From Thiohalocapsa sp. ML1 (lineage in GTDB: Bacteria > Pseudomonadota > Gammaproteobacteria > Chromatiales > Chromatiaceae), in NCBI RefSeq assembly GCF_001469165.1, contig NZ_JABX01000014.1:1-64000 (forward strand): a stretch of 64,000 nucleotides of DNA, in the 5' to 3' direction. A model generated the notes under the pieces. The model saw only the letters and a list, made by a program, of their open reading frames with translations. It did not search any database and was not told the origin of the DNA. The translations under genes and the position numbers were made by a program. Each line of letters begins with the position of its first letter. Position 1 is the stretch's first letter. Below are positions 34,913 to 45,859 of the stretch, in pieces.

Positions 34913-35086
34913 AGCTAGGGTGCGTCCGCGGAGAGCTTACGGCAGCGTACACGATGCTTCCAAGCGAAAATTTAGCCGCCCTTCTGCGGCGCATCCTGCG
35001 TGCTTGCGCACGCGGGCACTGTAAACCCTGCGCTACAATCCGGTGCTAACAGTCTCAATCGGCACCGAGCCAGCGAAACGAGCACC

Positions 35087-36319
35087 GTGTCCGTCGACGG
35101 ATCGTACAAGATTCTGCTGGGGATCAGCGGCGGCATCGCCGCTTACAAGACGCCCGAGCTGGTTAGGCGTCTCACCGAGCGCGGCGCAACGGTGCAGGTG
35201 GTCATGACGCGCGCCGCCGGCGCCTTTGTCACGCCGCTGTCGCTGCAGGCGGTCTCGGGCCGGCCGGTGCGCACGGCGCTGCTGGAGCCGGAGGCCGAGG
35301 CCGGCATGGACCACATCGCGCTCGCGCGCTGGGCGGACCTGATTCTGCTCGCACCGGCCACCGCGCACCTGATGGCGCGGCTGGCGCACGGCTTCGCGGA
35401 TGATCTGCTGACGACGCTAGTGCTCGCATCCGCGGCACCGGTGACGCTCGCGCCCGCTATGAACCGGCAGATGTGGCGCCACCCGGCGACGGCCGCAAAC
35501 CTGCGCCTGCTCGAGGCGCGCGGCTGCCGGGTGCTCGGTCCGGCCGAGGGCGCACAGGCCTGCGGTGAGACCGGCCCCGGCCGCATGCTGGAGCCCGCCG
35601 AGATCGCCGCCGCGCTGCTCGACGGCACGCCGCAGGGCGGCCCGCCGCCGGGTGACGCAACGGGCCTCCTCGCCGACGTGCCGGTGCTGCTGACCGCGGG
35701 GCCGACCCGCGAGGCCATCGATCCGGTGCGCTACGTCGGCAACCGCAGCTCCGGCAAGATGGGCTATGCGCTGGCCGCGGCGCTGGCCCGCGCCGGCGCG
35801 CGGGTGAGCCTGGTCTCCGGGCCGGCATCGCTGCCCTGCCCGCCCGGCGTCGAGTGCGTCGGCGTGGAATCGGCGGCGGAGATGCACGCGGCCGTGATGG
35901 CGCGCGTCGGCGACTGCGCGATCTTCGTCGCCGCCGCCGCCGTCGCCGACTATCGACCGGCCGCGCCACTGCCCGGCAAGCTCAAGAAGGCCGCCGATCG
36001 GCTCACGCTCGAGCTCGTGCGCAATCCTGACATCCTGGCCGAGGTCGCGGCCCTGCCGGCCGGGCCCTTCACGGTCGGTTTTGCCGCCGAGACCGAGGCG
36101 CTCGCGGCCCACGCCGAGGCCAAGCTGCGCGGGAAGGGGCTCGACATGATCGCCGCCAACCTGGTCGGGCGCGGCGTCGGTTTCGAGGCGGACGACAACG
36201 CGCTGCTCGTGCTCTGGCCCGGCGGCAGATGCTCCCTTCCAACGCTGCCCAAGCCCGCGCTGGCGGCGGCCCTCACAGAGCTGATTGCAGAGCGCTATGC
36301 GGCATCGGTTACAGGTTAA
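35087..36319 (+). CDS. coaBC: Bifunctional phosphopantothenoylcysteine decarboxylase/synthetase
   Basis: I chose the GTG at 35087 ([16 protein letters not shown]), giving 410 residues; the frame is open upstream, but that part is not conserved. The enzyme condenses phosphopantothenate with cysteine and decarboxylates the product in coenzyme A synthesis. The CoaC half has GGIAAYK, the catalytic His in [11 protein letters not shown] (about 75) and the active Cys in [11 protein letters not shown] (about 158). The CoaB half has [22 protein letters not shown] and the lysine motif LKKAADRL. It overlaps dut by 23 bases. Confidence 0.97.
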   Translation: MSVDGSYKILLGISGGIAAYKTPELVRRLTERGATVQVVMTRAAGAFVTPLSLQAVSGRPVRTALLEPEAEAGMDHIALARWADLILLAPATAHLMARLAHGFADDLLTTLVLASAAPVTLAPAMNRQMWRHPATAANLRLLEARGCRVLGPAEGAQACGETGPGRMLEPAEIAAALLDGTPQGGPPPGDATGLLADVPVLLTAGPTREAIDPVRYVGNRSSGKMGYALAAALARAGARVSLVSGPASLPCPPGVECVGVESAAEMHAAVMARVGDCAIFVAAAAVADYRPAAPLPGKLKKAADRLTLELVRNPDILAEVAALPAGPFTVGFAAETEALAAHAEAKLRGKGLDMIAANLVGRGVGFEADDNALLVLWPGGRCSLPTLPKPALAAALTELIAERYAASVTG

Positions 36320-36755
36320 GGTGCTGGACCCGCGTCTCGGGCGCGACTTTCCGCTGCCCGGCTACGCCACCGACGGTGCGGCGGGCATGGATCTGCGCGC
36401 GCTGCCGCCGGCTGCAATCGAGCTCGCCCCCGGCAGCGCGGAGCTGTTGCCCACCGGCATGGCCGTGCATATCGCGGAGCCCGGCCTCGCGGCCGTGATC
36501 CTGCCGCGCTCGGGGCTCGGGCATCGCCACGGCATCGTGCTCGGCAACCTGGTGGGGCTCATCGACTCCGACTACCAGGGCGAACTGCTGGTGTCCTGCT
36601 GGAACCGCGGCAGCGCGCCGTTCCGCATCGAGGTGGGCGAGCGCATCGCACAACTGGTGCTCGTGCCCGTGGTGCATGCGGAGCTGGAGCTGGTGGCGGA
36701 CTTCGCCGCCACGCCGCGCGGCAGCCGCGGCTTCGGGCACAGTGGACGCTTGTGA
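36297..36755 (+). CDS. dut: dUTP diphosphatase
   Basis: The ATG at 36297 lies inside the end of coaBC; a TTG at 36285 is an alternative. The 152-residue trimeric-type dUTPase has all five motifs: [42 protein letters not shown] and a C-terminal [11 protein letters not shown]. It hydrolyses dUTP to dUMP, keeping uracil out of DNA. coaBC-dut is the E. coli order too. Confidence 0.97.
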   Translation: MRHRLQVKVLDPRLGRDFPLPGYATDGAAGMDLRALPPAAIELAPGSAELLPTGMAVHIAEPGLAAVILPRSGLGHRHGIVLGNLVGLIDSDYQGELLVSCWNRGSAPFRIEVGERIAQLVLVPVVHAELELVADFAATPRGSRGFGHSGRL

Positions 36756-36896
36756 TGGGGATGTCAGCATGTTGACGATGGCGCCATTGCCGCGATTGGG
36801 CGGGCAGGCGGCGGCGCGCGCCCGATATGGGCTCGCGCGTCGGCGGGCGGAGCCTGGCCGCCTGCGCAGGCCGGGGCGTGACGGGATGGCGCCGGC

Positions 36897-39491
36897 ATGC
36901 TCCTCATGACGCGCAAGGGGCGCGACGAGCCCGAGGGGCTCGCGGTTCCGGACAGCGTCGACGGCTTCGGCCTCGGCACCTACTGGATACTGGCCTACAC
37001 CGCGGCGGCGCTGGTGCTGCTGATGGTGCTGCTCGGGGCGACGATCATCTTCGGCGCCAACGAGTCGCGCCTGATGGAGCGTCACCTGCGCGGCTACTCG
37101 GCGACGCTGGCGCAGGAAATGAGCAATCGCACGGCGGCGGTGCGCGGGCAGCTCAAACGCTGGCGCGACGATGCCGGTCTGCGTGCAGCGCTGCTCGACG
37201 GGCGCGCCGCGGCGCTGCGCGACAAGGAGGCAGAGCTTGGGCTCTTGGTGCCGGGCGCTCTCGCGGTGCTGATCTTCAGCCCAGAAGACATCGCGCCCGG
37301 CGGTGCCGCCTCCCGCCGCCTGAGCTTCGCCGGGCTGGACATGGTGCAGCAGGTGCTGCAGCAGGGTGCCATCTCGCCGCTGGAGGCGCACCGGGTGCGC
37401 CAGGAGGATGAGCACCTCGCCATTGCGGGCCCGGTCACCAACGGCGACGGCGGGCCCGTCATCGGCGTCGTGCACATCATGCTGCCGCTGTCGCTGTTGC
37501 CGCACGCGGTGTCCGAGGTGCCGGGGCAAAGCCGCTTCGTGTTCCGCCAACTGGTGGCAGACAGTATCGTGCCGGTGATGCCGGCGGAGGCGAAGGCGCC
37601 GCCCGCCGGCGCGCCGTCGGTGCGCTTGCCCATCGCCGACACGCGCCTGGAGCTGTTCGCCTGGACCGAGTCCCCGGGTTTGGTGGGCGCCGGACTCTTG
37701 CCACTGCTGGCAGGGCTGTACGGGCTTGCGCTGCTGCTGCTGGCCGCGGCGCTCGGCTTTCCGTATCGGCTGCTGCAGCGCGGCGTCAAGACCGACCTCG
37801 CGAGCATGCTGGCGCTGGCCGAGGACGCCGTGGCACAGCGACCGCTGCGCACCACTCGTGGGCGCGTGCGCGAGCTCGTTGCCACGACGGACAACCTGCG
37901 CCGGCGGCTGCGGGAGCTGGCGCCGGGGCGCAGCGTCGCCCCCAAGTCCGCGGCCGAGCTCGCGGTGCTGGCCGCGGAGGCCAACGGCAGCGAGGACGAT
38001 GGCGTCATGGACCTGGACGCGGGCTTCGAGCTCAACCTGCCGGAGGACGAGTCCGATCGGCCAGCTCGGTCTGCACCCAACGCGGCGGCCCCGCCCGGCA
38101 GCCGCGCACATGCCAGCGTCCCCGCGCACATCTTCCGCGCCTACGACATCCGCGGCCTCATCGGCGAGGAGGTCAACGAGCAGGTGATGCGCCTGCTCGG
38201 GCGTGCCGTAGGCAGCGAGGCCGCGGCGCAGGGACAAAGGCTCTGCATCGTTGCGCGCGATCAGCGCCCGTCCGGCGCGGCCTTCGCAGCGGCGCTGACG
38301 GCCGGTCTGCGCGAGAGCGGCTGCGATGTCATCGACCTGGGCATCGCGCCGACACCGCTTGCCTACCACGCGGCCTTCGCACGGGGTGCGGCGAGTGCGG
38401 CCATCGTCACCGCGAGCCACAACCCGGCCGACTACAACGGGCTCAAGGTCGTGCTCGGCGGGCGTTCGGCCAACGAGGACCAGATGCGCGGCCTACGCGA
38501 GCGTATCGTCCGCGGCGAGCTTGAGCGCGGCGCCGGCGGCTATGCCGTCCTCGACTACGTCGGCGACTATATCCGCGCGGTCTGTGACGACATCGCGCTG
38601 GCGCGGCCGCTGAAGGTCGTCATCGACTGCGGCTTCGCGACGGCGTGCCGCGTCGCACCGGCGCTGTTCAGGCAACTGGAGTGCGAAGTCGTCGAGCTCG
38701 ACTGCGATCTCGACCCGGCCCAGGCCGATGCGCACATGCCGGACCCCTCGCAGCCGCAGAACCTGTTCGGGCTGGGCGACGCGGTGCTCGGGCAAGGGGC
38801 GGACATCGGCCTGGCATTCGATGCCGACGGCGATCGGCTCGGCATCGTCGACTCCGCCGGCAGGTATATCTCCGCGGACCGCATGCTGATGCTGCTGGCG
38901 TCCGACGTGCTCTCCCGCAGCCCGGGCAGCGACATCGTCTATGACGTCAAGTGCAGCCATCACCTAGGCGCCGCAGTGCTGGAGCATGGCGGGCGGCCCG
39001 TCATGTGGAAGTCCGGGCACAGCTTCATCAAGCAGAAGGTGCGCGAGCTCGGTGCCCCACTCGGCGGCGAATACTCGGGCCACATCGTCTTCGCCGAGCG
39101 CTGGAACGGCTTCGACGACGCCTTCTATGCCGCAGCCCGCCTGCTGGAGGTGCTGGCCCTGGACCCGCGCACCAGCACCGAGGTCTTCGGCGCCCTGCGG
39201 GTCGGCATCGGCACGCCGGAGCTGTTCGTGCCGCTGCCGACGGGCGAGGAGGCGAGCATCATGCAGGCGGTGCTGGGGATGGCGGACCGGCTCGATGGCG
39301 TCGAGGTGAATATCATCGACGGACTGCGTGCGGAGTTCGACCAGGGCTGGGGCCTGATTCGCGCCTCCAACACGCTGCCCGGACTCATGTTCCGCTTCGA
39401 GGCCGACGATCAGGCGGCGCTGGAGAAGATCCAGGACCTGTTCCGGCGCATGATGGACATGGTGGCGCCTGACCTGGAGCTGCCTTTTTGA
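36897..39491 (+). CDS. algC: Phosphomannomutase/phosphoglucomutase with membrane-sensor extension
   Basis: The 864-residue protein has two parts. Residues 1-290 carry two membrane helices (about 30-52 and 263-285) around a periplasmic-looking domain, and a charged linker follows to about 410. From there a complete alpha-D-phosphohexomutase is present: TASHNP catalytic serine near 506, DADGDR metal site near 641, GGEYSGH and RASNTLP. AlgC interconverts mannose or glucose 1- and 6-phosphates for LPS and exopolysaccharide. A long N-terminal region is known in AlgC relatives of some gammaproteobacteria; its role is unclear. The stop codon is immediately followed by a GGGGCTA array. Confidence 0.93.
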   Translation: MLLMTRKGRDEPEGLAVPDSVDGFGLGTYWILAYTAAALVLLMVLLGATIIFGANESRLMERHLRGYSATLAQEMSNRTAAVRGQLKRWRDDAGLRAALLDGRAAALRDKEAELGLLVPGALAVLIFSPEDIAPGGAASRRLSFAGLDMVQQVLQQGAISPLEAHRVRQEDEHLAIAGPVTNGDGGPVIGVVHIMLPLSLLPHAVSEVPGQSRFVFRQLVADSIVPVMPAEAKAPPAGAPSVRLPIADTRLELFAWTESPGLVGAGLLPLLAGLYGLALLLLAAALGFPYRLLQRGVKTDLASMLALAEDAVAQRPLRTTRGRVRELVATTDNLRRRLRELAPGRSVAPKSAAELAVLAAEANGSEDDGVMDLDAGFELNLPEDESDRPARSAPNAAAPPGSRAHASVPAHIFRAYDIRGLIGEEVNEQVMRLLGRAVGSEAAAQGQRLCIVARDQRPSGAAFAAALTAGLRESGCDVIDLGIAPTPLAYHAAFARGAASAAIVTASHNPADYNGLKVVLGGRSANEDQMRGLRERIVRGELERGAGGYAVLDYVGDYIRAVCDDIALARPLKVVIDCGFATACRVAPALFRQLECEVVELDCDLDPAQADAHMPDPSQPQNLFGLGDAVLGQGADIGLAFDADGDRLGIVDSAGRYISADRMLMLLASDVLSRSPGSDIVYDVKCSHHLGAAVLEHGGRPVMWKSGHSFIKQKVRELGAPLGGEYSGHIVFAERWNGFDDAFYAAARLLEVLALDPRTSTEVFGALRVGIGTPELFVPLPTGEEASIMQAVLGMADRLDGVEVNIIDGLRAEFDQGWGLIRASNTLPGLMFRFEADDQAALEKIQDLFRRMMDMVAPDLELPF

Positions 39492-39565
39492 GGGGCTAGG
39501 GGCTAGGGGCTAGGGGCTAGGGAAGCGTTTCCGCTTGAGGGGCTAGGGGCTAGGGGCTAGGGAAG
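39492..39565 (+). repeat. GGGGCTA heptamer array, predicted G-quadruplex former
   Basis: Starting at the base after the algC stop, GGGG tracts recur every seven bases at 39492, 39499, 39506 and 39513, with GGG at 39520. After AAGCGTTTCCGCTTGA a second set follows at 39539-39562. Four G4 tracts with CTA loops meet the pattern for an intramolecular G-quadruplex on the coding strand. Each unit also contains TAG. Confidence 0.92.
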
Positions 39566-39579
39566 CGTTTTCCGCCAGC

Positions 39580-39780
39580 CGTTCGTCGAAATCGAAATCG
39601 AAATCGAACCGAGTTGCAGCCGATCCCGATACCGATTTCGATAGCGATTTCGATAAGCGATGAGCGCGACTCGTCGGTCCGAGGCGTTGCGTCGCTCGGG
39701 GCTAACGCCGAGCCGCTCCTTGGCCCTTGGCCCTTGGCCCTTGGCCCTTGGCCCTTGGCCCTTGGCCCTTGGCCCTCATG
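39580..39780. repeat. Composite intergenic repeat, copy b
   Basis: CGAAATCGAAATCGAAATCG at about 39587 is followed by an ATTTCGATAGCGATTTCGAT stretch of opposite polarity, a CGGTCCGAGGCG module, and about eight tandem TTGGCCC heptamers up to 39776. No gene is visible before argB starts at 39823. Confidence 0.85.
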
Positions 39781-39792
39781 TCCGTTCCCTAA

Positions 39793-40719
<927 letters not shown>

Positions 40720-40735
40720 GGCGCTGCGCGCCGAA

Positions 40736-41830
40736 TCAGCCCCCGTTGAGGCGCTGCGCGCCGAGATTCCCAAGCGGCATCGACGCGGTCTCGGCGCTCG
40801 TATCCTCGGCGGATTCGAGCGCGGCACGGAAACCCTTCAGCACCTGCGATCGGGCATCGGTGCGGCAGGCATCCTCCTGACCGGGGGAATAGCTGGTGCA
40901 TTGCACGTCGAGAAAGATCGACGCACTACCGCCGCCCTTGCTCCAGATCCGCGAGACTGTGAGCGCGATGTCGTCGCGCTCCTTCGGTGCCGCGGTCATG
41001 GCAACGTCCTTGCCGAGGGACTCGATGGGGAGGGTCGCGTGGCGGCGCACGTAGTTCAATGCACGCTGCCAGAGTTGCTCGCAAACAACCGGATCAGCAC
41101 ATTCGACGAGGTTATCGAGCACCGGCCGGCGCGTCGCCACCGCCTCCTTCGGCACCGCGGAGGCGGGCAGATTCTTGAGCTGGCGCAGGCGCTTTAGGTC
41201 CCGGTCGAACTTGGCGCGGATCTCCTGCTTCTGCTGCTCGCGCGCGACGATGCTCGTGAGCGCCTCCTCGATGGAGCGCTCCGTGCTAGCAATGCGCTCC
41301 TTGAGCTGATCCGACACGCGCTCGCCCTTGCGCTCGAGGTCCGCCGCATCGGCGCGCAGTTGCGCGAGCCAGTCCTGCTGACGGCGAATGTTGGCCTTCT
41401 TGAATTGGACCATCGTGTCGATGTCCGACAGATTGCCCTCGCGGGTCATGATTAGGTCATCAACGCTCTGGAAGGTGTTCAGCAGCACGCGATCATCGGC
41501 CCGCTGCTGGTCCAGCATGCGCTGCTGCTGAGCGCGCAGGCGCTCCAGCTCGCGCTCGCGCTGGATCTGTTCCGGCGTCTTCGCCGGCGCCACCGTGCGC
41601 ACGCGCAGGCCCTCCGGCGAGAGCTGGGTGTGGCCCTTCTCGACCTCCGTCGGCGGCATGACGTCCGAGTAGTGGATGTTGCCCTGGTCATCGACCCAGC
41701 GATACAACTGCGGCGCGGCCAGTGGCGCTGCGCCGGACACGAGCAGCAGCGCCAGCAGCATGCCAAGACGTAGCGCCGTTGGGAGCCGGCTCGGCCGGCG
41801 CTGGGAGGGGAGTCGCTGGACTTGTGTCAT
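40736..41830 (-). CDS. DUF4124-domain periplasmic coiled-coil protein
   Basis: I chose the ATG at 41830, giving 364 residues with a basic n-region and a hydrophobic signal core (LGMLLALLLVSGAAPLAA). The frame is open further upstream through repeat DNA, which is unlikely to be coding. The mature N-terminus is a DUF4124 domain (LYRWVDDQGNIHYSDVMPP). A long coiled coil follows (about 80-220; RERELERLRAQQQRMLDQQ), then a C-terminal domain with two Cys pairs (ECADPVVC, QCTSYSPGQEDAC). Export to the periplasm is likely; function unknown. Confidence 0.82.
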   Translation of the reverse strand: MTQVQRLPSQRRPSRLPTALRLGMLLALLLVSGAAPLAAPQLYRWVDDQGNIHYSDVMPPTEVEKGHTQLSPEGLRVRTVAPAKTPEQIQRERELERLRAQQQRMLDQQRADDRVLLNTFQSVDDLIMTREGNLSDIDTMVQFKKANIRRQQDWLAQLRADAADLERKGERVSDQLKERIASTERSIEEALTSIVAREQQKQEIRAKFDRDLKRLRQLKNLPASAVPKEAVATRRPVLDNLVECADPVVCEQLWQRALNYVRRHATLPIESLGKDVAMTAAPKERDDIALTVSRIWSKGGGSASIFLDVQCTSYSPGQEDACRTDARSQVLKGFRAALESAEDTSAETASMPLGNLGAQRLNGG

Positions 41831-41935
41831 GGCTGATCTGACAGAAGTTGTATCGGCAAAGGCGAGGACGAAAGCAGTACTCATGCAGGGCGACGAGCTC
41901 CCGCGGCCCTTCTCCTTGTGGCCCGCCTCCCTATA

Positions 41936-41990
41936 GGCCTTCTCCCTTGGCCCTTTCTCCCTTGGCCCTTCTCCCTTGGCCCTCCCGCAT
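41936..41990. repeat. Composite intergenic repeat, copy c (7-bp array)
   Basis: Imperfect copies of CCCTTGG and CTTCTCC units (GGCCTTCTCCCTTGGCCC and onward) fill the gap between the DUF4124 gene and pyrE. They match the heptamer arrays of the other gaps. Confidence 0.75.
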
Positions 41991-42062
41991 GCTCTGTGCG
42001 CCGTCAGGAAGCCCAGTCCCGTGCCGCACCCCGCCCTGCAGACAAAAGGTAGTCGAGCGAGG

Positions 42063-42770
42063 TTACGCCGACTGCGATGTGGAGCATGTTTCGCGGTCGG
42101 CGTCACTGCGTGTTGGCTGCAGCGTGAGACCCACGCCATAGTTCTCCCGATATTCTGCCAACGAGGCGTGAAAGCCACCCTGATCGCCATGCTCATCGAG
42201 GTAATCCACCAAGTCGTGCAGGGTCACGATGCTGACCGTGGCGATGCCATACTCCGCCGCGATCTCCGCCGTCGCGGCCAGCGCACCGGCGCCGCGCTCG
42301 CAACGGTCGAGGGCGATGAGCACACCGGCGGGCTCGGCCCCAGCGGCGCGGATCAGCGCCACCGACTCGCGCACCGACGTGCCCGCGGTAATAACGTCGT
42401 CTACAATCAGGACACGCCCCGCCAGTGGACTGCCGACCACGCTGCCACCCTCGCCATGCGCCTTGGCCTCCTTGCGGTTGAAGGCGAAGGGCAGATCCCA
42501 AGCGTAGTGCTCGGCCAGCGCGATGGCGGTGCAGGCGGCCAGCGGAATGCCCTTGTAGGCGGGACCGAACAGCATATCGACGCCGAGCCCGGAATGGCGC
42601 AAGGCTTCGGCATAATAGCGGCCCAGCCGAGCCAGCCCTCGCCCCGTGCTGAACGCGCCGGCATTAAAAAAGTAGGGACTTTCCCGGCCGGACTTGAGCG
42701 TGAAGCGTCCAAAGCGCAACACCTCGGTCTCGATCGCGAAGGCGAGAAACTGCCGCTGATACTCATGCAT
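42063..42770 (-). CDS. pyrE: Orotate phosphoribosyltransferase
   Basis: The ATG at 42770 ([18 protein letters not shown]) gives 235 residues. The enzyme transfers ribose phosphate from PRPP to orotate in pyrimidine synthesis. [18 protein letters not shown] and the PRPP-binding motif [16 protein letters not shown] are intact, as is [11 protein letters not shown]. The C-terminus extends about 20 residues past the usual end with a polar tail ([15 protein letters not shown]). It is divergent from the TauE/SafE gene. Confidence 0.96.
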   Translation of the reverse strand: MHEYQRQFLAFAIETEVLRFGRFTLKSGRESPYFFNAGAFSTGRGLARLGRYYAEALRHSGLGVDMLFGPAYKGIPLAACTAIALAEHYAWDLPFAFNRKEAKAHGEGGSVVGSPLAGRVLIVDDVITAGTSVRESVALIRAAGAEPAGVLIALDRCERGAGALAATAEIAAEYGIATVSIVTLHDLVDYLDEHGDQGGFHASLAEYRENYGVGLTLQPTRSDADRETCSTSQSA

Positions 42771-42896
42771 TGGACGGGCTCCGATGGATCGTGGTCGATA
42801 TTGCCACAAACAACACACCGCGTGCATCTCTGCCGATGGCGCGCGGCAGCATCTCCGGGCGGGCCGGCATGCTAACCTGGTTGCGGCGAGGCACGT

Positions 42897-43580
42897 ATGC
42901 CGAGCGCGATTCTGACCGCTTTCATCGTCGGCTTGCTGGGCGGCGTGCACTGCGTGGGCATGTGCGGCGGCATCGTCTCACTGTTGAGCCTCGGCATGGC
43001 GGCGGAACGCCGCGCGAGCCTCACGGCCGCGCTGCCGCTGCAGCTCGGCTACAACCTGGGGCGCATCTTGGGCTACGGCGTCGCCGGGGCCTTGGCGGGC
43101 GGGCTCGGGGCGCTGCTGGCGGGCTCGGGCGCGCTGCTGCTCGGTCAGCGGGCGCTGTACGCCGTCGCGGCGCTGGTGATGATCGCACTCGGGCTCTACC
43201 TGGGTGGCTGGTGGCGTGGGCTGGCGGCCGTGGAACGGGCGGGGGGCGTGTTGTGGCGGCGGCTGGAGCCCATCGGCCGCAGGCTTCTGCCCATTCGCCG
43301 CTGGTGGCAGGCGGTAGCCGTGGGCCTCATCTGGGCTTGGCTGCCCTGCGGGCTCGTCTACAGCGTGCTGATCCTCGCGCTCGGCACCGGCTCGCCGGCA
43401 GCGGGCGCCCTGCTGATGCTCGCGTTCGGGCTCGGCACGCTGCCCAATCTGCTCGGCATCGGCCTGCTGGCCGGCGCCGCCGCGCGCTACATGGAGGCAA
43501 TCTGGTTCCGCCGCGCCGCAGGCCTGGTCGTCATCGGCTTCGGCGGCTATGCGCTGTGGCAGGTGGCGGCGCCCGGCTGA
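42897..43580 (+). CDS. Sulfite exporter TauE/SafE family membrane protein
   Basis: The 227-residue protein has six predicted membrane helices. It begins with [19 protein letters not shown] and has a second half with [17 protein letters not shown]. These Cys/Pro motifs mark the CcoH-adjacent TauE/SafE-like (DsbD_2) group often linked to metal handling for cytochrome oxidase. No cytochrome oxidase genes are nearby. The substrate is uncertain; the name reflects family only. Confidence 0.85.
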   Translation: MPSAILTAFIVGLLGGVHCVGMCGGIVSLLSLGMAAERRASLTAALPLQLGYNLGRILGYGVAGALAGGLGALLAGSGALLLGQRALYAVAALVMIALGLYLGGWWRGLAAVERAGGVLWRRLEPIGRRLLPIRRWWQAVAVGLIWAWLPCGLVYSVLILALGTGSPAAGALLMLAFGLGTLPNLLGIGLLAGAAARYMEAIWFRRAAGLVVIGFGGYALWQVAAPG

Positions 43581-43602
43581 GCTGCGTTACGCCGCGTCAA
43601 CC

Positions 43603-43755
43603 TAGCGAGGCAGAGCCTCGGACCTGATCATCGCTATCGAAATCGCTATCGAAATCGCTATCGAAATCGGGATCGGGATCGGGATCGGAAAGGGCCAAGG
43701 GCCAAGGGCCAAGGGCCGAGGAGGCCTGCCTTGGCCCTCGGCCCTCGGCCCCTTT
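43603..43755. repeat. Composite intergenic repeat, copy d
   Basis: AGCGAGGCAGAGCCTCGGACC is followed by three CGCTATCGAAAT units, GGGATCGGGATCGGGATCGG, GGGCCAA heptamers and CCTTGGCCCTCGGCCCTCGG. This copy shows all modules of the family in order and sits between the convergent TauE/SafE and dynamin-like genes. Confidence 0.88.
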
Positions 43756-43766
43756 TGCCGCTAGGG

Positions 43767-45767
43767 TCAAGCCTCCGTAGCCCGGTCCAGCCGTCGCACC
43801 GGGGCGCCGTCGCTGGTGACCAGATACGGCGCGCGCCGCGCTGGGGCCTGGGGGCCGGGCTCGAAGTCGATGGCGTTGCGGATGTTGCGCAACAGCGTCA
43901 GTTGCCTTGCGAGCTGCGCCCGCTCGCGGACGAGGCTCGCCCGCTCGGCATGCAGGTGCTCGCGGCTGGTCTCGACGCGCTGATAGCGTCCGAGGCGCGC
44001 CTCGGCGCGGGCCTTGCGCGCCTCCACCGCGCGTACCGGCGGCGCCAGGGCGGCGTCGAGCCAGCCGTCCACGGCGTCGCGCAGGTGGTCGAACAACACC
44101 CGCGCCCGCTGCACGAGCCCGCGCTCGAAGCGCGCGACGGCGGCGCCGCGCGGGCAGAGCAAAAGCTCCTCGCTATCGATCCAGCGCACGGCCTCCGCGT
44201 ACAGCAGCTCCATTTCGTGCCGATAGTGCGTCAGCGAGAACGGCGCCGGTGGGTCCAAATCGAGACCGAGCTCCGCGCGGAGCGCGGCGTAGATGTCTTG
44301 CACCTCGCGCCCGAGCCGCGCGCTGTCGGTGCCGACGCGGGCCACCACGCCGCGCAGCTCGTCGAACAGCGCCCGCATGGTCTGGCGCATGCCGGCCGTG
44401 GTCCAGCGCTCGGCGAGGCGCGCGCTCGCGCGCCCTGCCAGGTGCTCGAAGGCCGCGGCGCAGAGCAGGCCCCGTGCGTGCTCGGCGTGCGCTCGCAGCA
44501 GGCGCTGGGCGCCCCTGACCTGCTCCACGCCTTGCACGTACAGGGCCTCGTCACGGCGCACCAGCTCCAGGGAGCGCGCCACCAGTCCCGCGCTCTGTGC
44601 ATCCAGGACCTCCAGCTCGGCCATGCGCTGCTCGGTGGCCGCGGTGCGCGCCTCCAGCCGCGACATGGCGAACCGCAGCAGGGCACCAATGCTCGCCTCA
44701 ACGCCGCTGCGGCAGGCCTGCCGGCGCTTGGCGATGACTTGCTCCGCGAGCAGCGACTCCAAGGCGTCGATGCCGCTCGCGCGCAGCCGTGCCGGCTTGT
44801 CGGCAATCTTGGCGGCCAGGCCCGCACGGGCGCATACCGCACGCACCAGCGCGCGATCGATGCCGAGCGTGGTGGCGGTGCGGTGGCGCAAACGCTCAAG
44901 CGTGCTGCCGCTCGGCGCCTCCTCGACGGCGCCGAGCGCGCCGCTGCGCGTCAGCGCCACCAGGGTCACCGGGGCTTGCACACCCGCCGGCCGCAGATGC
45001 TCGCGCCAGAGCGCGAGGTCGCCTGCCTCGACACCGCGCTCGGCGGCGATGGTCATGACCATACCGTCGATGGCCGCGAGCAGCTCCGTGTAGAGAGCGG
45101 GATCGCGCGCCATGGCCGCGCGGCCCGGCAAATCGAGCAGCACGAGCCCGCGCTTTAGGAGCGGATGCGGAAAGCTCAGCACCGCGTAGCGCCAGCAGGG
45201 GATCTCGACAGTGCCCTCTTGATCACCGGTCGCCGCCGCGCCGGCGAGCCCCGCCGCCTGCGCCAACTGCAATGGTTTGGTGCGATGGACCTCGGCCAAG
45301 ATCGCGCTGATCTGCTCCGGCTCCTGCGGATGCAGCGGTAGCCGCACCCAGCGCTCCGGCTTCTGTTTCATCCCGGCCAGGGAATCGGGCTTGCCGAGGT
45401 ACTCGATCGGCAAGAGCTTGAGGCACGCGCCGCCGTCGCTGGGCTGCCAGCAGATCTCCAGCGGACACAGGCTCCCGGTCGCGGCGATGGGCAAAAGCTG
45501 GCGCAGCTCGGCAAAGAACAGCGCGTTCATCAGCTCCGTCTTGCCGCGTTGCGACTCGCCGGCGATGGCGATGCAGAGCCTGTCGCCTTCGATGGCGGCA
45601 AGCGCACGCCGCAACCGCGCGTCTGTCTGGGGCGTGCCGGCACCGACGCTGCGCAGCCAAGCCCTCATAACGTGTACGGCCCGTGTTGCCCGGGACCGCC
45701 ACTTAGCGTGCACGACCAACTGCTCGCGCAGCGGAGCCTGTACTGTGTTGTCGTGTCCCGAGCGCAT
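43767..45767 (-). CDS. Dynamin-like GTPase
   Basis: The ATG at 45767 has a GGAGG site nine bases upstream and gives 666 residues. The P-loop AGESQRGKTELMN is near residue 70, and the G3-like motif LLDLPGRAAM near 218 follows. The guanine-specificity motif is not canonical (ALTRSGAL in place of T/NKxD). The rest is long helices with coiled-coil character, as in bacterial dynamin-like proteins that remodel membranes, but no clear membrane paddle is seen. It is a single gene, transcribed away from the yggU cluster. Role unknown. Confidence 0.75.
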   Translation of the reverse strand: MRSGHDNTVQAPLREQLVVHAKWRSRATRAVHVMRAWLRSVGAGTPQTDARLRRALAAIEGDRLCIAIAGESQRGKTELMNALFFAELRQLLPIAATGSLCPLEICWQPSDGGACLKLLPIEYLGKPDSLAGMKQKPERWVRLPLHPQEPEQISAILAEVHRTKPLQLAQAAGLAGAAATGDQEGTVEIPCWRYAVLSFPHPLLKRGLVLLDLPGRAAMARDPALYTELLAAIDGMVMTIAAERGVEAGDLALWREHLRPAGVQAPVTLVALTRSGALGAVEEAPSGSTLERLRHRTATTLGIDRALVRAVCARAGLAAKIADKPARLRASGIDALESLLAEQVIAKRRQACRSGVEASIGALLRFAMSRLEARTAATEQRMAELEVLDAQSAGLVARSLELVRRDEALYVQGVEQVRGAQRLLRAHAEHARGLLCAAAFEHLAGRASARLAERWTTAGMRQTMRALFDELRGVVARVGTDSARLGREVQDIYAALRAELGLDLDPPAPFSLTHYRHEMELLYAEAVRWIDSEELLLCPRGAAVARFERGLVQRARVLFDHLRDAVDGWLDAALAPPVRAVEARKARAEARLGRYQRVETSREHLHAERASLVRERAQLARQLTLLRNIRNAIDFEPGPQAPARRAPYLVTSDGAPVRRLDRATEA

Positions 45768-45859
45768 CGGGTGCGCCTCCATCGAGCCGCGATCGGACAA
45801 CCTTGTCAGCGTTGGAGGGCGGGATGACTGCCCTGGATGACTCGAATTCTAACCGCGCG

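Noticed and set aside
39700-39780. A CRISPR array suggested by short regular repeats
   Set aside because: The units are 7 bp with no spacers and no cas genes; they are simple tandem arrays.
41831-42196. A longer N-terminus for the DUF4124 protein
   Set aside because: The extension translates repeat DNA and part of pyrE; a good signal peptide begins at 41830.
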